DNA from: an uncultured Pelagibacteraceae bacterium | GTDB taxonomy: Bacteria > Pseudomonadota > Alphaproteobacteria > Pelagibacterales > Pelagibacteraceae | Assembly: GCA_902579115.1 (NCBI GenBank) | Contig: CACHFP010000001.1 | Span: 124,001-188,000 of the forward strand | DNA length: 64,000 nucleotides | Direction of reading: 5' to 3' | In this document: positions 19,703-29,677 of the stretch, in pieces | Numbering within the stretch: position 1 is the stretch's first letter | How the letters are laid out: each line of letters opens with the position of its first letter | The notes under the pieces: generated by a model | What the model was told of the DNA's origin: nothing | The model's database searches: none | Seen by the model: the letters and a program-made list of their open reading frames with translations, nothing else | Program-made: the position numbers and the translations under genes

Positions 19703-21037
19703 TTGCAAAAAAAAATCTTCATAAAAACTTTTGGGTGTCAAATGAATGAATACGATAGTAATCGTATATATGATTTTGCAAAAAAAATTAATTATTTTAA
19801 AACTGAAAACTTAAAAGAAGTTGATTGTTACGTTTTAAACACATGTCACATCAGAGAAAAAGCAACTGAAAAAGTTTATCATGACATCGGTAGAATAAAA
19901 AAAAAATTTAAAAATAAAAAAAAACCCATTGTTGTTGTGACAGGATGTGTGGCGCAAGCAGAAGGTGAAATTTTATTAGACAAAGAGAAATATATTGATG
20001 CAGTTATCGGCCCACAGTCGTACCATGATTTTAATAAAACTATTCTTAAAATAGAAAAAAATTCAAAAAAAATTAACTCAACTCATTTTGATGTTATTGA
20101 AAAATTTGATAATTTAAATTTGATTAAAAATTCAAGTAACAAAGTTTCATCATTTTTAACAGTACAAGAGGGATGTGATAAATTTTGTAAATTTTGTGTA
20201 GTGCCATATACAAGAGGAGCAGAATATTCACGTTCAATTCAAGAATTATACAACGAATGTAAAAATTTGGTAGATAACGGCGTTAAAGAAATTACTTTAC
20301 TCGGACAAAATGTAAATGCCTATAATTTTAAAGGTAAAAAACTTTCAGATCTTATAAAGGAAATTTCAGATATAAAAAAACTTGAAAGAATAAGATATAC
20401 AACTTCACATCCTGTAGATTTTTCAGAAGATTTAATAGAACTTTACAAAGTTTCAAATAAATTGATGCCCTTAATACATTTACCAGTTCAAAGCGGATCT
20501 AATTATATTTTGCGAAAAATGAATAGAAATCACACTGTTGAAGAATATCTTGATTTAATAGAAAGATTAAAAAAAATTAACCCTTTAGTTAAATTTTCAA
20601 GTGATTTTATAATTGGTTATCCAGGTGAAACAGATAAAGATTTCAATAAGACTCTAGAGTTGTTAAAAAGAGTTGAATTTATAAACTCTTACTCTTTCAT
20701 ATATAGCCCAAGACCTGGAACACCCGCATCTAAAATGGAAGAAGTAAAAAGTGACTTATCAAAAGAAAGATTAATTATTTTTCAAAAAACTGCAGAGGAA
20801 ATAAAAACCAAATATAAAAAAAGCCTTTTTAACAAAAAAGTTAAAGTCTTATTTGAAAACAAAGTTAAAAATGACGAGTCATTTTTTGGTAGAGATGAGT
20901 ATCAAAATCCAGTCATAGCAAAAAGTAATGAAAATCTTCAAGGAAAAATTAAAGAGGTAAATATAATAAATGGTAACTCAAACACTTTATTTGGTGAAGA
21001 AATCAGAAAAACTGATAGAGAAAATTGTGCTGCTTAA
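19703..21037 (+). CDS. miaB: tRNA-2-methylthio-N6-dimethylallyladenosine synthase
   Basis: KTFGCQMNEYDS, radical-SAM QEGCDKFCKFCVVPYTRG. Confidence 0.96.
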   Translation: MQKKIFIKTFGCQMNEYDSNRIYDFAKKINYFKTENLKEVDCYVLNTCHIREKATEKVYHDIGRIKKKFKNKKKPIVVVTGCVAQAEGEILLDKEKYIDAVIGPQSYHDFNKTILKIEKNSKKINSTHFDVIEKFDNLNLIKNSSNKVSSFLTVQEGCDKFCKFCVVPYTRGAEYSRSIQELYNECKNLVDNGVKEITLLGQNVNAYNFKGKKLSDLIKEISDIKKLERIRYTTSHPVDFSEDLIELYKVSNKLMPLIHLPVQSGSNYILRKMNRNHTVEEYLDLIERLKKINPLVKFSSDFIIGYPGETDKDFNKTLELLKRVEFINSYSFIYSPRPGTPASKMEEVKSDLSKERLIIFQKTAEEIKTKYKKSLFNKKVKVLFENKVKNDESFFGRDEYQNPVIAKSNENLQGKIKEVNIINGNSNTLFGEEIRKTDRENCAA

Positions 21038-21040
21038 AAT

Positions 21041-22045
21041 ATGTCTGAATTAACAAAACTCAACCAAAATTTGATAATAAAAAAAATTGACAATGAAACA
21101 GTGAATTTACAAATTACAAACAATGAAATGTTAATGTCAATTGTAGGAGAATTTGATCAAAACTTAAAAGATTTAGCAAAATTAAGTAATACAAATGTTT
21201 ATTTTAGAGGTAATTCTATTACATGTAAGGGAACAAATGAAAATTTAAGCATATTTTGCGATGCCGTGAAGTTTTTAATTAACAAATATTTTTTAACAAA
21301 AATAATTGAAAAAGAGGATATAATGCTTTCAGTGAAAAAAAATATTGAACTAAAAGACTCAAATATAAAATCTTTTCAGCAATTAATTAAAACTCCCAGA
21401 AAATCAGTTATTGCAAGATCGGAGAAGCAGTCTCAATACATAAAAGCTCTTAAAGAAAACGATATTATTATGTCACTAGGCCCAGCTGGAACAGGAAAAA
21501 GTTTTTTGGCTGTATCTGTTGCTGTTACTATGTTGATGGAAAAAAAAATTGATAGAGTAATATTATCAAGACCAGCAGTAGAGGCTGGTGAAAAACTTGG
21601 TTTTTTGCCTGGAGACATGAAAGAAAAAGTAGATCCATATCTTCGACCTTTGTACGATGCTTTGTATGAACTTTTTGGTGTTGAAAAAGTGGATAAGAAA
21701 ATAGAGTCAGGTGAAATAGAGATCGCACCTCTAGCATTCATGAGAGGTAGAACTTTAAAAAATTGTTTTGCAATTTTGGATGAGGCGCAAAATGCAACCG
21801 AAACCCAAATCAAAATGTTTTTAACTAGAATCGGAGAAAACTCAAAATTAGTGGTAAATGGCGATCCATCTCAAATTGATTTAATAAATAAATCAAATTC
21901 AGGACTGATCAGCTCTAAAAATCTACTTAAAAATTTAGAAGAGATTAAGATAATCGAATTCGATCACACAGATGTTGTTAGACATCCTTTAGTATCTAAA
22001 ATTATTAGGGCTTATCAAAATAAAAGCACTGATGATCAAAATTAA
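21041..22045 (+). CDS. phoH: PhoH-like ATPase
   Basis: LGPAGTGKSFLAVSVAV, LSRPAVEAGEKLGFLPGDMKEKVDPYLRPLYDAL, DEAQNAT. Confidence 0.95.
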   Translation: MSELTKLNQNLIIKKIDNETVNLQITNNEMLMSIVGEFDQNLKDLAKLSNTNVYFRGNSITCKGTNENLSIFCDAVKFLINKYFLTKIIEKEDIMLSVKKNIELKDSNIKSFQQLIKTPRKSVIARSEKQSQYIKALKENDIIMSLGPAGTGKSFLAVSVAVTMLMEKKIDRVILSRPAVEAGEKLGFLPGDMKEKVDPYLRPLYDALYELFGVEKVDKKIESGEIEIAPLAFMRGRTLKNCFAILDEAQNATETQIKMFLTRIGENSKLVVNGDPSQIDLINKSNSGLISSKNLLKNLEEIKIIEFDHTDVVRHPLVSKIIRAYQNKSTDDQN

Positions 22046-22496
22046 CATAATATCAAATAATAAAGTTTGGTATCGTTATATTAAAAACCCTACTTATTTC
22101 ATTCAAAAAAGAGTCGATAATTTTAATAAAAGATTTAAAAAATATCAGAAGAAAACTATTTTCTGTACTATTTTATTATCTGGTGAAAATGAAATCAAAA
22201 AATTGAATAAAAAATACAGAAAAAAAAATAAAACAACAGATGTTTTGTCATTTCCTTTCTATAATAAAAAAGAATTGCAAAAAAAACTAAAAAAAGAAAA
22301 AGAGATATACTTAGGAGATATAATTATCAATCTTAATAAAATTAAAAGTAAAAAAAATAAGAATATTTTCAAAATAGAGTTTAATAAACTCTGGATACAC
22401 GGTCTTACTCATTTATTTGGATACGATCACTGTAAGGATCAAGATTTTTATCAAATGAATAAAATTGAGAAAAAATTTCTATCATATTTAAATTAA
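22032..22496 (+). CDS. ybeY: rRNA maturation endoribonuclease YbeY
   Basis: TDVLSFPF, HGLTHLFGYDH zinc motif. Confidence 0.93.
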   Translation: MIKINIISNNKVWYRYIKNPTYFIQKRVDNFNKRFKKYQKKTIFCTILLSGENEIKKLNKKYRKKNKTTDVLSFPFYNKKELQKKLKKEKEIYLGDIIINLNKIKSKKNKNIFKIEFNKLWIHGLTHLFGYDHCKDQDFYQMNKIEKKFLSYLN

Positions 22497-24059
22497 ATGA
22501 TTGAAACTTTTCTTAATAATCGTTTATTAACATTATACATAATTCCATTTATTTTAGGATGCTTATGTGTATTTTCTTTTCAGCCTTATAATTTTTCTTT
22601 AATCAACTTTATCATATTGCCGATATTTTTTTACCTTTTAGTACATATAAAAAAAAAATCAAAAAGCATATATAGAAAAAAACCTTTTAAAAAAAATTTA
22701 TTTATTTTTGGCACAGCTTTTGGATTTGGATTTTTTTTAAGTAGTATTTATTGGATAATGAATTCATTAACTTTTGATGATAATTTTAAGATTTTAATTC
22801 CTTTTGGCATTATTTTAATTCCTTTATTTTTAAGTTTGTTTTTTTCACTGTTGACTTTGTGTATTGGTCCTTATTTGAATCTTAATATACGTTCTATAAT
22901 TTTATTTTCCTCAGGCTTAGCTTTTTCTGATTATATCAGAGCCAATGTATTTTCAGGCTTTCCTTGGAATTTATGGGCTTATAGCTTTTCTTGGTCAATA
23001 GAAATTATACAAATTTTGGAAAAATTGGGCTTATTTGCTTTTAACTTGATTTTGATTACAATTTTTATGATTCCCGCTATTTTTTTTTTAAAAATTAATT
23101 TTAGCAAGAAAATTTCATATTTTTTACTTGTACCTTTAATACTTTTTTCGTTTTATATTTATGGGGATCATTCAATTAATCAAAACCAACAAAGAGTAAA
23201 TTCAGTTGATGAAAAATTTTATATTAAAGTAATTTCTCCAAATTTTAAGTTAGAATATGGATTAAATAGTAAACAAATCGAAAAAAGATTAATCAATTTA
23301 ATAAAGTATAGTGATCCTGATAAAGATATAAAAACATTATTTGTTTGGCCGGAAGGAGTTTTCAGTGGGTATAGTTACAGTGAAATTCTTGGTTTGAAAA
23401 AAATTTTTTCAGATAATTTCAACAAAAATCATTTTATTTTATTTGGTATAAATAAAGCAGATAATGAAAAAGGCGCTTTATATAACAGTTTAGTAATAGT
23501 CAATAAAGATATGGAAATATTAAAAGAGTATAAGAAGCAAAAACTTGTTCCTTTTGGCGAGTTTTTACCTTTTGAAAAATTATTAAATAAATTTGGTTTA
23601 AAAAAAATTACCGAAGGATACGAATCTTTTGCAAGAGGAAAAAAACAAGAAAATATAAAAATTGATGAATTGAACATATTACCTTTAATTTGTTACGAAA
23701 TAATATTCACTAAATTCATTCAACATGCCCATATAGATACTAATTTAGTAATAAATATTTCAGAAGATGGATGGTTTGGAAGTTCTATTGGTCCCCATCA
23801 ACATTTTGCAAAAGCAATTTATAGATCTATTGAGCAAAATTCTTATCTTATTAGGTCCGCTAATAAGGGAGTAAGTGCTATTATAAATAATAAAGGTAAA
23901 ATAATTAAAAAGCTCAATCCAAGTGAGGCTGGAAATATTGAGCTAGATGTACCATTGATTAGAAGTAAAAATAAAAACAAAAATGATTTGATATTTTTTG
24001 TTCTTTTAATTACATATATTTTTATCTTTAATTATTACAAAAAGAATAATGAAAAATAA
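22497..24059 (+). CDS. lnt: Apolipoprotein N-acyltransferase
   Basis: Multi-TM N-terminus plus nitrilase domain ([36 protein letters not shown]). Confidence 0.95.
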   Translation: MIETFLNNRLLTLYIIPFILGCLCVFSFQPYNFSLINFIILPIFFYLLVHIKKKSKSIYRKKPFKKNLFIFGTAFGFGFFLSSIYWIMNSLTFDDNFKILIPFGIILIPLFLSLFFSLLTLCIGPYLNLNIRSIILFSSGLAFSDYIRANVFSGFPWNLWAYSFSWSIEIIQILEKLGLFAFNLILITIFMIPAIFFLKINFSKKISYFLLVPLILFSFYIYGDHSINQNQQRVNSVDEKFYIKVISPNFKLEYGLNSKQIEKRLINLIKYSDPDKDIKTLFVWPEGVFSGYSYSEILGLKKIFSDNFNKNHFILFGINKADNEKGALYNSLVIVNKDMEILKEYKKQKLVPFGEFLPFEKLLNKFGLKKITEGYESFARGKKQENIKIDELNILPLICYEIIFTKFIQHAHIDTNLVINISEDGWFGSSIGPHQHFAKAIYRSIEQNSYLIRSANKGVSAIINNKGKIIKKLNPSEAGNIELDVPLIRSKNKNKNDLIFFVLLITYIFIFNYYKKNNEK

Positions 24060-25212
24060 TAATTATCTTTTTACTAGTGAGTCAGTTTCTGAAGGACATC
24101 CAGACAAAGTGTGTGATAGAATTTCAGACATGGTTGTTGATTCTTATCTTTGCAAGGATCCAGTTTCCAGAGTTGCATGCGAGACCTTAACTACAACAAA
24201 TAAAGTTGTTTTAGCCGGTGAAACAAGAGGTCCTAAAATTAAAAAAGAAGATTTAGTTAATAAAGTCAGAGATTGCATAAAAGATATTGGTTATGATCAG
24301 AAAGGCTTTAGTTGGAAGACTGCAAATATTGAAACATTTTTACATGAGCAATCAGCAGACATAGCTATGGGGGTTGATTCTAAAGACAATAAAGACGAAG
24401 GAGCCGGTGATCAGGGCATAATGTTTGGATATGCATGTACCGAAACAGATGATTTAATGCCTGCACCAATTTATTTTTCACATAAAATTTTAAGATTAAT
24501 GGCAAATGATAGAAAGAACGGATCTTTAAAAGGCATTGAACCAGACTCTAAAAGTCAGGTTACTATGCTATATGAGAAGGATAAGCCAGTTAAGGTAACT
24601 TCAGTCGTAGTCTCCACGCAACATTCTAAAGATTTAAATCAAGAAAAAGTGAGAGAATTAATTGTTCCTTATATTAAAAAATCAATACCTGAAAATTATT
24701 TAGAAGATCTTAATCCAAAAGAAATTTACATAAATCCAACTGGCCAATTTATTATTGGTGGACCAGATGGAGACACCGGTTTAACTGGAAGAAAAATTAT
24801 AGTTGACACATATGGCGGAGCAGCACCTCATGGAGGCGGAGCTTTTTCTGGAAAAGATCCAACAAAAGTTGATAGATCTGCTGCTTATGTTTCAAGATAC
24901 TTAGCAAAAAATATCGTATCTGCAGGTGTTTCAAGCAAATGTCTCATTCAGCTAGCTTATGCCATTGGTGTTTCTAAACCTCTTTCTATATTTATAAAAT
25001 TAGCAGAAGAGGACCAAGCTAATGTGGAAAAAATTAAAAAAATTATTGTCGATAACTTTGATTTATCTCCTAGGGGAATAAGACAACTTTTAAAATTAAA
25101 TAATCCAATTTATGAAGTCACCTCTTCTTATGGACACTTTGGAAGAAAACCGACAAATAAGGGTGAATTTTCTTGGGAAAAAACAGATAAAACAGATTTA
25201 TTTAAACTGTAA
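24049..25212 (+). CDS. metK: S-adenosylmethionine synthetase
   Basis: [51 protein letters not shown]. Confidence 0.98.
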   Translation: MKNNNYLFTSESVSEGHPDKVCDRISDMVVDSYLCKDPVSRVACETLTTTNKVVLAGETRGPKIKKEDLVNKVRDCIKDIGYDQKGFSWKTANIETFLHEQSADIAMGVDSKDNKDEGAGDQGIMFGYACTETDDLMPAPIYFSHKILRLMANDRKNGSLKGIEPDSKSQVTMLYEKDKPVKVTSVVVSTQHSKDLNQEKVRELIVPYIKKSIPENYLEDLNPKEIYINPTGQFIIGGPDGDTGLTGRKIIVDTYGGAAPHGGGAFSGKDPTKVDRSAAYVSRYLAKNIVSAGVSSKCLIQLAYAIGVSKPLSIFIKLAEEDQANVEKIKKIIVDNFDLSPRGIRQLLKLNNPIYEVTSSYGHFGRKPTNKGEFSWEKTDKTDLFKL

Positions 25213-25265
25213 TCTTGAAAAAACCTCAATTTTCTTTTAATGATAACTTATATTATTGAAAATTC

Positions 25266-25292
25266 AAAATGGGCATTAGCCCATTTTTTTTT
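25266..25292 (+). terminator. Intrinsic-terminator-like hairpin immediately upstream of the nusA ribosome binding site (candidate attenuator)
   Basis: AAAATGGGC-ATTA-GCCCATTTT perfect 9-bp stem, 4-nt loop, continuing T tract to 25292; AGGAG follows. Confidence 0.8.
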
Positions 25293-25308
25293 AGGAGAAA
25301 GCAATAAA

Positions 25309-26859
25309 ATGTTAAATAGGGGTTTAGATAAACTTGAACTTTTAAGAATTGCCGAAGCGGTAGCTAATGAGAAATCTATAGATAAGGAGTTAGTAATAGA
25401 TTCCATGGAGCATGCGATTCAAAAAGCTGCACTTACAAAATTTGGTAACGATAACAATATTGATGTTTCAATAGACAGAGAAAACGGAGAGATTAAAATC
25501 AAAAAAGTTTTAGAGATAGTTGAAAAAGTCGAGGACTCTGCAAGAGAAATTTCTTTAACAGAAGCAAAAAAAATCCATCCAAATAACACTAACTTAAAAG
25601 TTGGAGAAAAAGTATTTGAAGATTTGCCACAAATAGATTTCGGCAGAATAGCAGCACAAAGTGCAAAACAAGTGATAAATAGCAGAGTTAGAGAAGCTGA
25701 GAAAAGTAGACAATACGATGAATTTATAGATAAACAAGGTCAAATTTTAAGCGGTATAATAAAGAGACTTGAGTATGGAAATGTAATTGTTGATTTAGGT
25801 AGAGCTGAAGGTGTTATTAAAAAAGATGAGTTGATACCTAGGGAAATTCTCAAAACTGGAGACAGAGTAAAGGCGTACTGCTATGAGGTTAGAAAAGAAA
25901 TTAAAGGTCACCAGATTTTTTTATCAAGAGCTCATCCTCAATTTTTAGCAAGATTATTTTTCCAAGAAGTACCAGAAATTTATGAGGGTACAATCCAAAT
26001 CAAATCCGTCGCAAGAGATCCTGGTAGTAGAGCAAAAATTTGTGTGCATTCACAAGACTCTTCTATTGATCCTGTTGGCGCCTGTGTAGGAATGAGAGGA
26101 AGTCGAGTACAAACTATTGTTAATGAACTTCACGGAGAAAAAATAGATATAATTAAATGGACCGAAGATTTGCCTACGCTGATCTCAGAGTCATTATCTC
26201 CTGCAGAAATACTTAAAGTTTTAATTGATCAAGAAAATAAAAGAATAGATATAATTTTGACTGAAGAAAATTTAAGTAAGGCAATTGGTAGAAGAGGTCA
26301 AAATGTAAGGCTAGCCTCAAAATTAACAAATTACGAAATTGATATTTTAACAGACAAAGAGGACTCAGAACGAAGACAGTCTGAATTTAAAGAGAGAACA
26401 GAAACATTAATAAAAAATTTAGAGGTCGATGAGACTTTAGGACAGCTTTTGGTTTCAGAGGGATTCACCTCGATCGATGAAATTGCCCAATCCAGTCCAG
26501 AAGATATTTCCAAAATAGATGCTATTGATGAAGAAACGGCAAAAGAATTGATAAACAGGTCCAAAGAAACTCTAGTTAAAGAAAAAGAAGAGGTAGCATT
26601 GAAACTAAAAGAACTTGGTGTAGAAGAAAATTTAATAAATCTTAAAGGAATGACACAGGGAATGTTAGTAATTCTTGGACAAAAGAACATAAAAAAATTG
26701 ATTGATTTTGCAGATCTATCTTCCGATGAGCTTATTGGTGGATTTGACGAGGTAAAAGGTAAAAAGATAAGAATTGAGGGATATCTTGAGGAATTCTCAT
26801 TATCTAGAAAAGAAGCGGATGACTTGATAATGGCAGCTAGAGAAATTGCTTTCAAGTAA
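25309..26859 (+). CDS. nusA: Transcription termination/antitermination protein NusA (ORF track start 25240; 25309 preferred)
   Basis: MLNRGLDKLELLRIAEAVANEKSIDKELVIDSMEHAIQKAAL; SD TTAGGAGAAAGCAATAAAATG; S1/KH motifs CVGMRGSRVQ, AIGRRGQNVRLA. Confidence 0.95.
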   Translation: MLNRGLDKLELLRIAEAVANEKSIDKELVIDSMEHAIQKAALTKFGNDNNIDVSIDRENGEIKIKKVLEIVEKVEDSAREISLTEAKKIHPNNTNLKVGEKVFEDLPQIDFGRIAAQSAKQVINSRVREAEKSRQYDEFIDKQGQILSGIIKRLEYGNVIVDLGRAEGVIKKDELIPREILKTGDRVKAYCYEVRKEIKGHQIFLSRAHPQFLARLFFQEVPEIYEGTIQIKSVARDPGSRAKICVHSQDSSIDPVGACVGMRGSRVQTIVNELHGEKIDIIKWTEDLPTLISESLSPAEILKVLIDQENKRIDIILTEENLSKAIGRRGQNVRLASKLTNYEIDILTDKEDSERRQSEFKERTETLIKNLEVDETLGQLLVSEGFTSIDEIAQSSPEDISKIDAIDEETAKELINRSKETLVKEKEEVALKLKELGVEENLINLKGMTQGMLVILGQKNIKKLIDFADLSSDELIGGFDEVKGKKIRIEGYLEEFSLSRKEADDLIMAAREIAFK

Positions 26860-26863
26860 TGTT

Positions 26864-29047
26864 ATGGATAAAAATAAAAAAAAAACACTTACTATCTCTA
26901 CAAATTTTAAGAAAAAAATTGACACTAGTAAAATTTCATCTGGAAACAAAAAGTCTTATTCGGTAGAGAAAAAAAAAACTTTCAAATCAACAAAGACTTT
27001 TAATAGACAAAACAATCAAGCAAATCCTAGTTTTAATCAAGAAGTTAAAAAAAGAAATTTTGCAAGAAAATTTATAGAACAACAAGCCACAAAAGATTTT
27101 ATTAAAAAAGATAATAAGCCAGCTGGTAAAAGTAAACTGAAACTTAAAGGCCCTGTAGATAAAAGAGATTTTAAATTGACTGTATCAAGAGCTTTAAATG
27201 TTGAAGAGATTGAGATTAAGCAACGAAGTTTAGCCTCAGTTAAAAGAGCAAGATTAAAAGAAAAAAAAACAAAACCTGAAAGTGAAGAAAAAAAAGAATT
27301 CAAAAAAGTTATAAGAGACGTAAAAATACCTGAGCAAATTTCTATACAAGAACTTTCTAACCGAATGGCTGAGAAATCAAGCGAAATTATCAAATTCCTA
27401 TTTAATATGAAGGTGGTAGCTACTATTAATCATAACATTGATAAAGATACAGCTGAATATATTGTTAAAGAGTTTGGACACAAACCAATTTTAGAGGAAA
27501 AACCATCAATCCAAAAAGATAAAGTTAAAGAAAAACTCGAGGGAGAAGTAAAAAATAGACCTCCAGTTGTTACTATTATGGGGCACGTAGATCACGGAAA
27601 AACTTCTTTATTAGATTCTTTAAGAGATACAAACGTAGTTTCAAGTGAATTTGGGGGAATTACACAACACATTGGAGCTTATCAAGTAAGCACAAAAAAC
27701 AATAAATTGATAACTTTTATAGATACGCCGGGTCATGCGGCATTTACAGAAATGCGAGCAAGAGGCTCAAAAATAACGGATATTGTTGTCCTAGTTGTAG
27801 CAGCTGATGATGGAATAAAACCTCAAACTGTTGAAGCAATAAAACATGCAAAAGCTGCAAACGTTCCAATAATTGTTGCAATTAATAAATGTGATTTACC
27901 TGAAAAAAACATCAGTAAAATAAAAAATGAAATGATGCAATATGAATTAGTAGCTGAAGATTTAAGCGGAGACACACTTTTTGTAGAAGTCTCTGCATTA
28001 AAGAAAATGAATTTAGAAAAGTTAAAGGAAAGTATATTATTACAATCCGAGATTCTGGATTTGAAGGCTTCATATACCGACTCAGCTAGAGGTGTTGTAA
28101 TAGAGTCAAAAATAGATAAAGGAAAAGGACCTGTTTCGACGATCTTAATAAGCAATGGAAAACTTAAAAAAGGAGATTATTTTATTTGTGGAGATACTTG
28201 GGGAAAAGTTAGAGCAATGATAAACTACGAGGGGAAAAATATTGATGAAGCTTTGCCGTCAATGCCAGTTGAAATTTTGGGTATGAATAGTTCAGCTTTT
28301 GCAGGGGCTGAACTTACAGTAACAAAAAATGAGAATGAAGCTAAAGAGATAATTGAATTTAAGCAAATTAGCAAAAACAATAACAACCTACTTGTAAAAG
28401 ATAAAACTACCTTATTTGAAAATGTTAAAAATAAAGACGAGCTTAATATTGTTATAAAATCAGACGTACAGGGATCAAGTGAGGCGTTAAAAACAGCAAT
28501 TAATAAAATTACACATAACGAAGTTGAGGCAAAAATTTTATTATCGGATATTGGAATGATAAATGAAACAGATGTATCATTAGCAAAAGCATCTAATGCA
28601 TTACTAATTGGCTTCAATGTAAAACCAAACAGAGAAGCAAAAAAATTAGCTGATGAGCAAAAGATTGATATAAAATTTTTTAATATTATCTATGAAGCTT
28701 TGGAATATATTGAAAAATCTCTATCTGGATTATTAGAGCCCGACATAAAAGAAACAGTTTTAGGAAGTGCTGAAATACAGAAAATTTTTAAGGTATCTAA
28801 AGCGGGTAAAATCGCAGGGTCAAAAGTTATAAGCGGTGAAATAAAAAGTAAATCAAAAGCAAGAATTATAAGAGATGGTGTTGTTGTTTATAATGGAGAA
28901 ATTTTATCAATATTTAGAGAAAAAAATCAGGTCAAAGAAGTTGGAACAGGATTAGAGTGTGGAATAAGTATTAAAGATTTTATTGATTTTAAGGAAAAAG
29001 ATGTAATAGAGTCTTATTTGTCTGAGGAAATTAGAAGGTCGATATAA
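26864..29047 (+). CDS. infB: Translation initiation factor IF-2 (ORF track start 26846; MDKNKKKTLT start 26864 more likely)
   Basis: VTIMGHVDHGKTSLLDSLR, FIDTPGHAAFTEMRARG, NKCDLP. Confidence 0.97.
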   Translation: MDKNKKKTLTISTNFKKKIDTSKISSGNKKSYSVEKKKTFKSTKTFNRQNNQANPSFNQEVKKRNFARKFIEQQATKDFIKKDNKPAGKSKLKLKGPVDKRDFKLTVSRALNVEEIEIKQRSLASVKRARLKEKKTKPESEEKKEFKKVIRDVKIPEQISIQELSNRMAEKSSEIIKFLFNMKVVATINHNIDKDTAEYIVKEFGHKPILEEKPSIQKDKVKEKLEGEVKNRPPVVTIMGHVDHGKTSLLDSLRDTNVVSSEFGGITQHIGAYQVSTKNNKLITFIDTPGHAAFTEMRARGSKITDIVVLVVAADDGIKPQTVEAIKHAKAANVPIIVAINKCDLPEKNISKIKNEMMQYELVAEDLSGDTLFVEVSALKKMNLEKLKESILLQSEILDLKASYTDSARGVVIESKIDKGKGPVSTILISNGKLKKGDYFICGDTWGKVRAMINYEGKNIDEALPSMPVEILGMNSSAFAGAELTVTKNENEAKEIIEFKQISKNNNNLLVKDKTTLFENVKNKDELNIVIKSDVQGSSEALKTAINKITHNEVEAKILLSDIGMINETDVSLAKASNALLIGFNVKPNREAKKLADEQKIDIKFFNIIYEALEYIEKSLSGLLEPDIKETVLGSAEIQKIFKVSKAGKIAGSKVISGEIKSKSKARIIRDGVVVYNGEILSIFREKNQVKEVGTGLECGISIKDFIDFKEKDVIESYLSEEIRRSI

Positions 29048-29445
29048 TGAGAAATAATACCTCGCAAAAGCCCTTTAGTCAGCGACAGTTGAGAGTAGGC
29101 GAATTGGTTAAACAAAATTTAGGTGAACTTTTTATAAGAAATGAAGCCAAAATACCCTCCATTAACTCAAAATTAATTACAGTGACAGAGGTAAGGATGA
29201 CGCCAGACTTAAAAACAGCCAGAGTTTACGTAATTCCGTTAGGTGGAGTGGCTATCAAAGAAACAGTTAAAATCTTGACTGAGTACTCGCATCTTGTTAG
29301 AAAAGCGCTATCAAAAAGGCTAGATATCAAGTTTCTTCCTAAGCTAACATTTGTTGAAGATAACTCGTTTGAATATGCTGAAAAGATTGAAAAGATAATT
29401 AAGATGAACAAAAACAATGACAAAGAAAAAAAAAGATACAATTAA
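29047..29445 (+). CDS. rbfA: Ribosome-binding factor A
   Basis: Position after infB; QRQLRVGELVKQNLGELF, TEVRMTPDLKTARVYV, RLDIKFLPKLTFVEDNSFEYAEKIEKI. Confidence 0.93.
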   Translation: MRNNTSQKPFSQRQLRVGELVKQNLGELFIRNEAKIPSINSKLITVTEVRMTPDLKTARVYVIPLGGVAIKETVKILTEYSHLVRKALSKRLDIKFLPKLTFVEDNSFEYAEKIEKIIKMNKNNDKEKKRYN

Positions 29446-29677
29446 AACTCTTGCAATTCATTCTAAAGATGTCGGCTCCACAGAAATCCAAATAGGTTTA
29501 TTGACTGATAAAATTATCAAACTATCAGATCACTTTAAAAGATTTAAAAAAGATAAACACTCAACTTTAGGTTTGACAAAATCAGTAAATAAAAGAAAAA
29601 AGCTTCTGGCCTATCTTAAAAAGAAAAACACTGTGTCCTACCAAAAAGTTATTAAACAACTTAACTTGAGGAAATAA
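29417..29677 (+). CDS. rpsO: 30S ribosomal protein S15 (divergent)
   Basis: [54 protein letters not shown]; upstream of pnp. Confidence 0.9.
   Translation: MTKKKKDTIKTLAIHSKDVGSTEIQIGLLTDKIIKLSDHFKRFKKDKHSTLGLTKSVNKRKKLLAYLKKKNTVSYQKVIKQLNLRK

Noticed and set aside
26331-28617. Several minus-strand ORFs (174, 118, 110, 130 aa) opposite nusA and infB
   Set aside because: Mirror-image frames of AT-rich coding DNA (Ser/Phe/Ile rich); the plus-strand frames are clear housekeeping genes.
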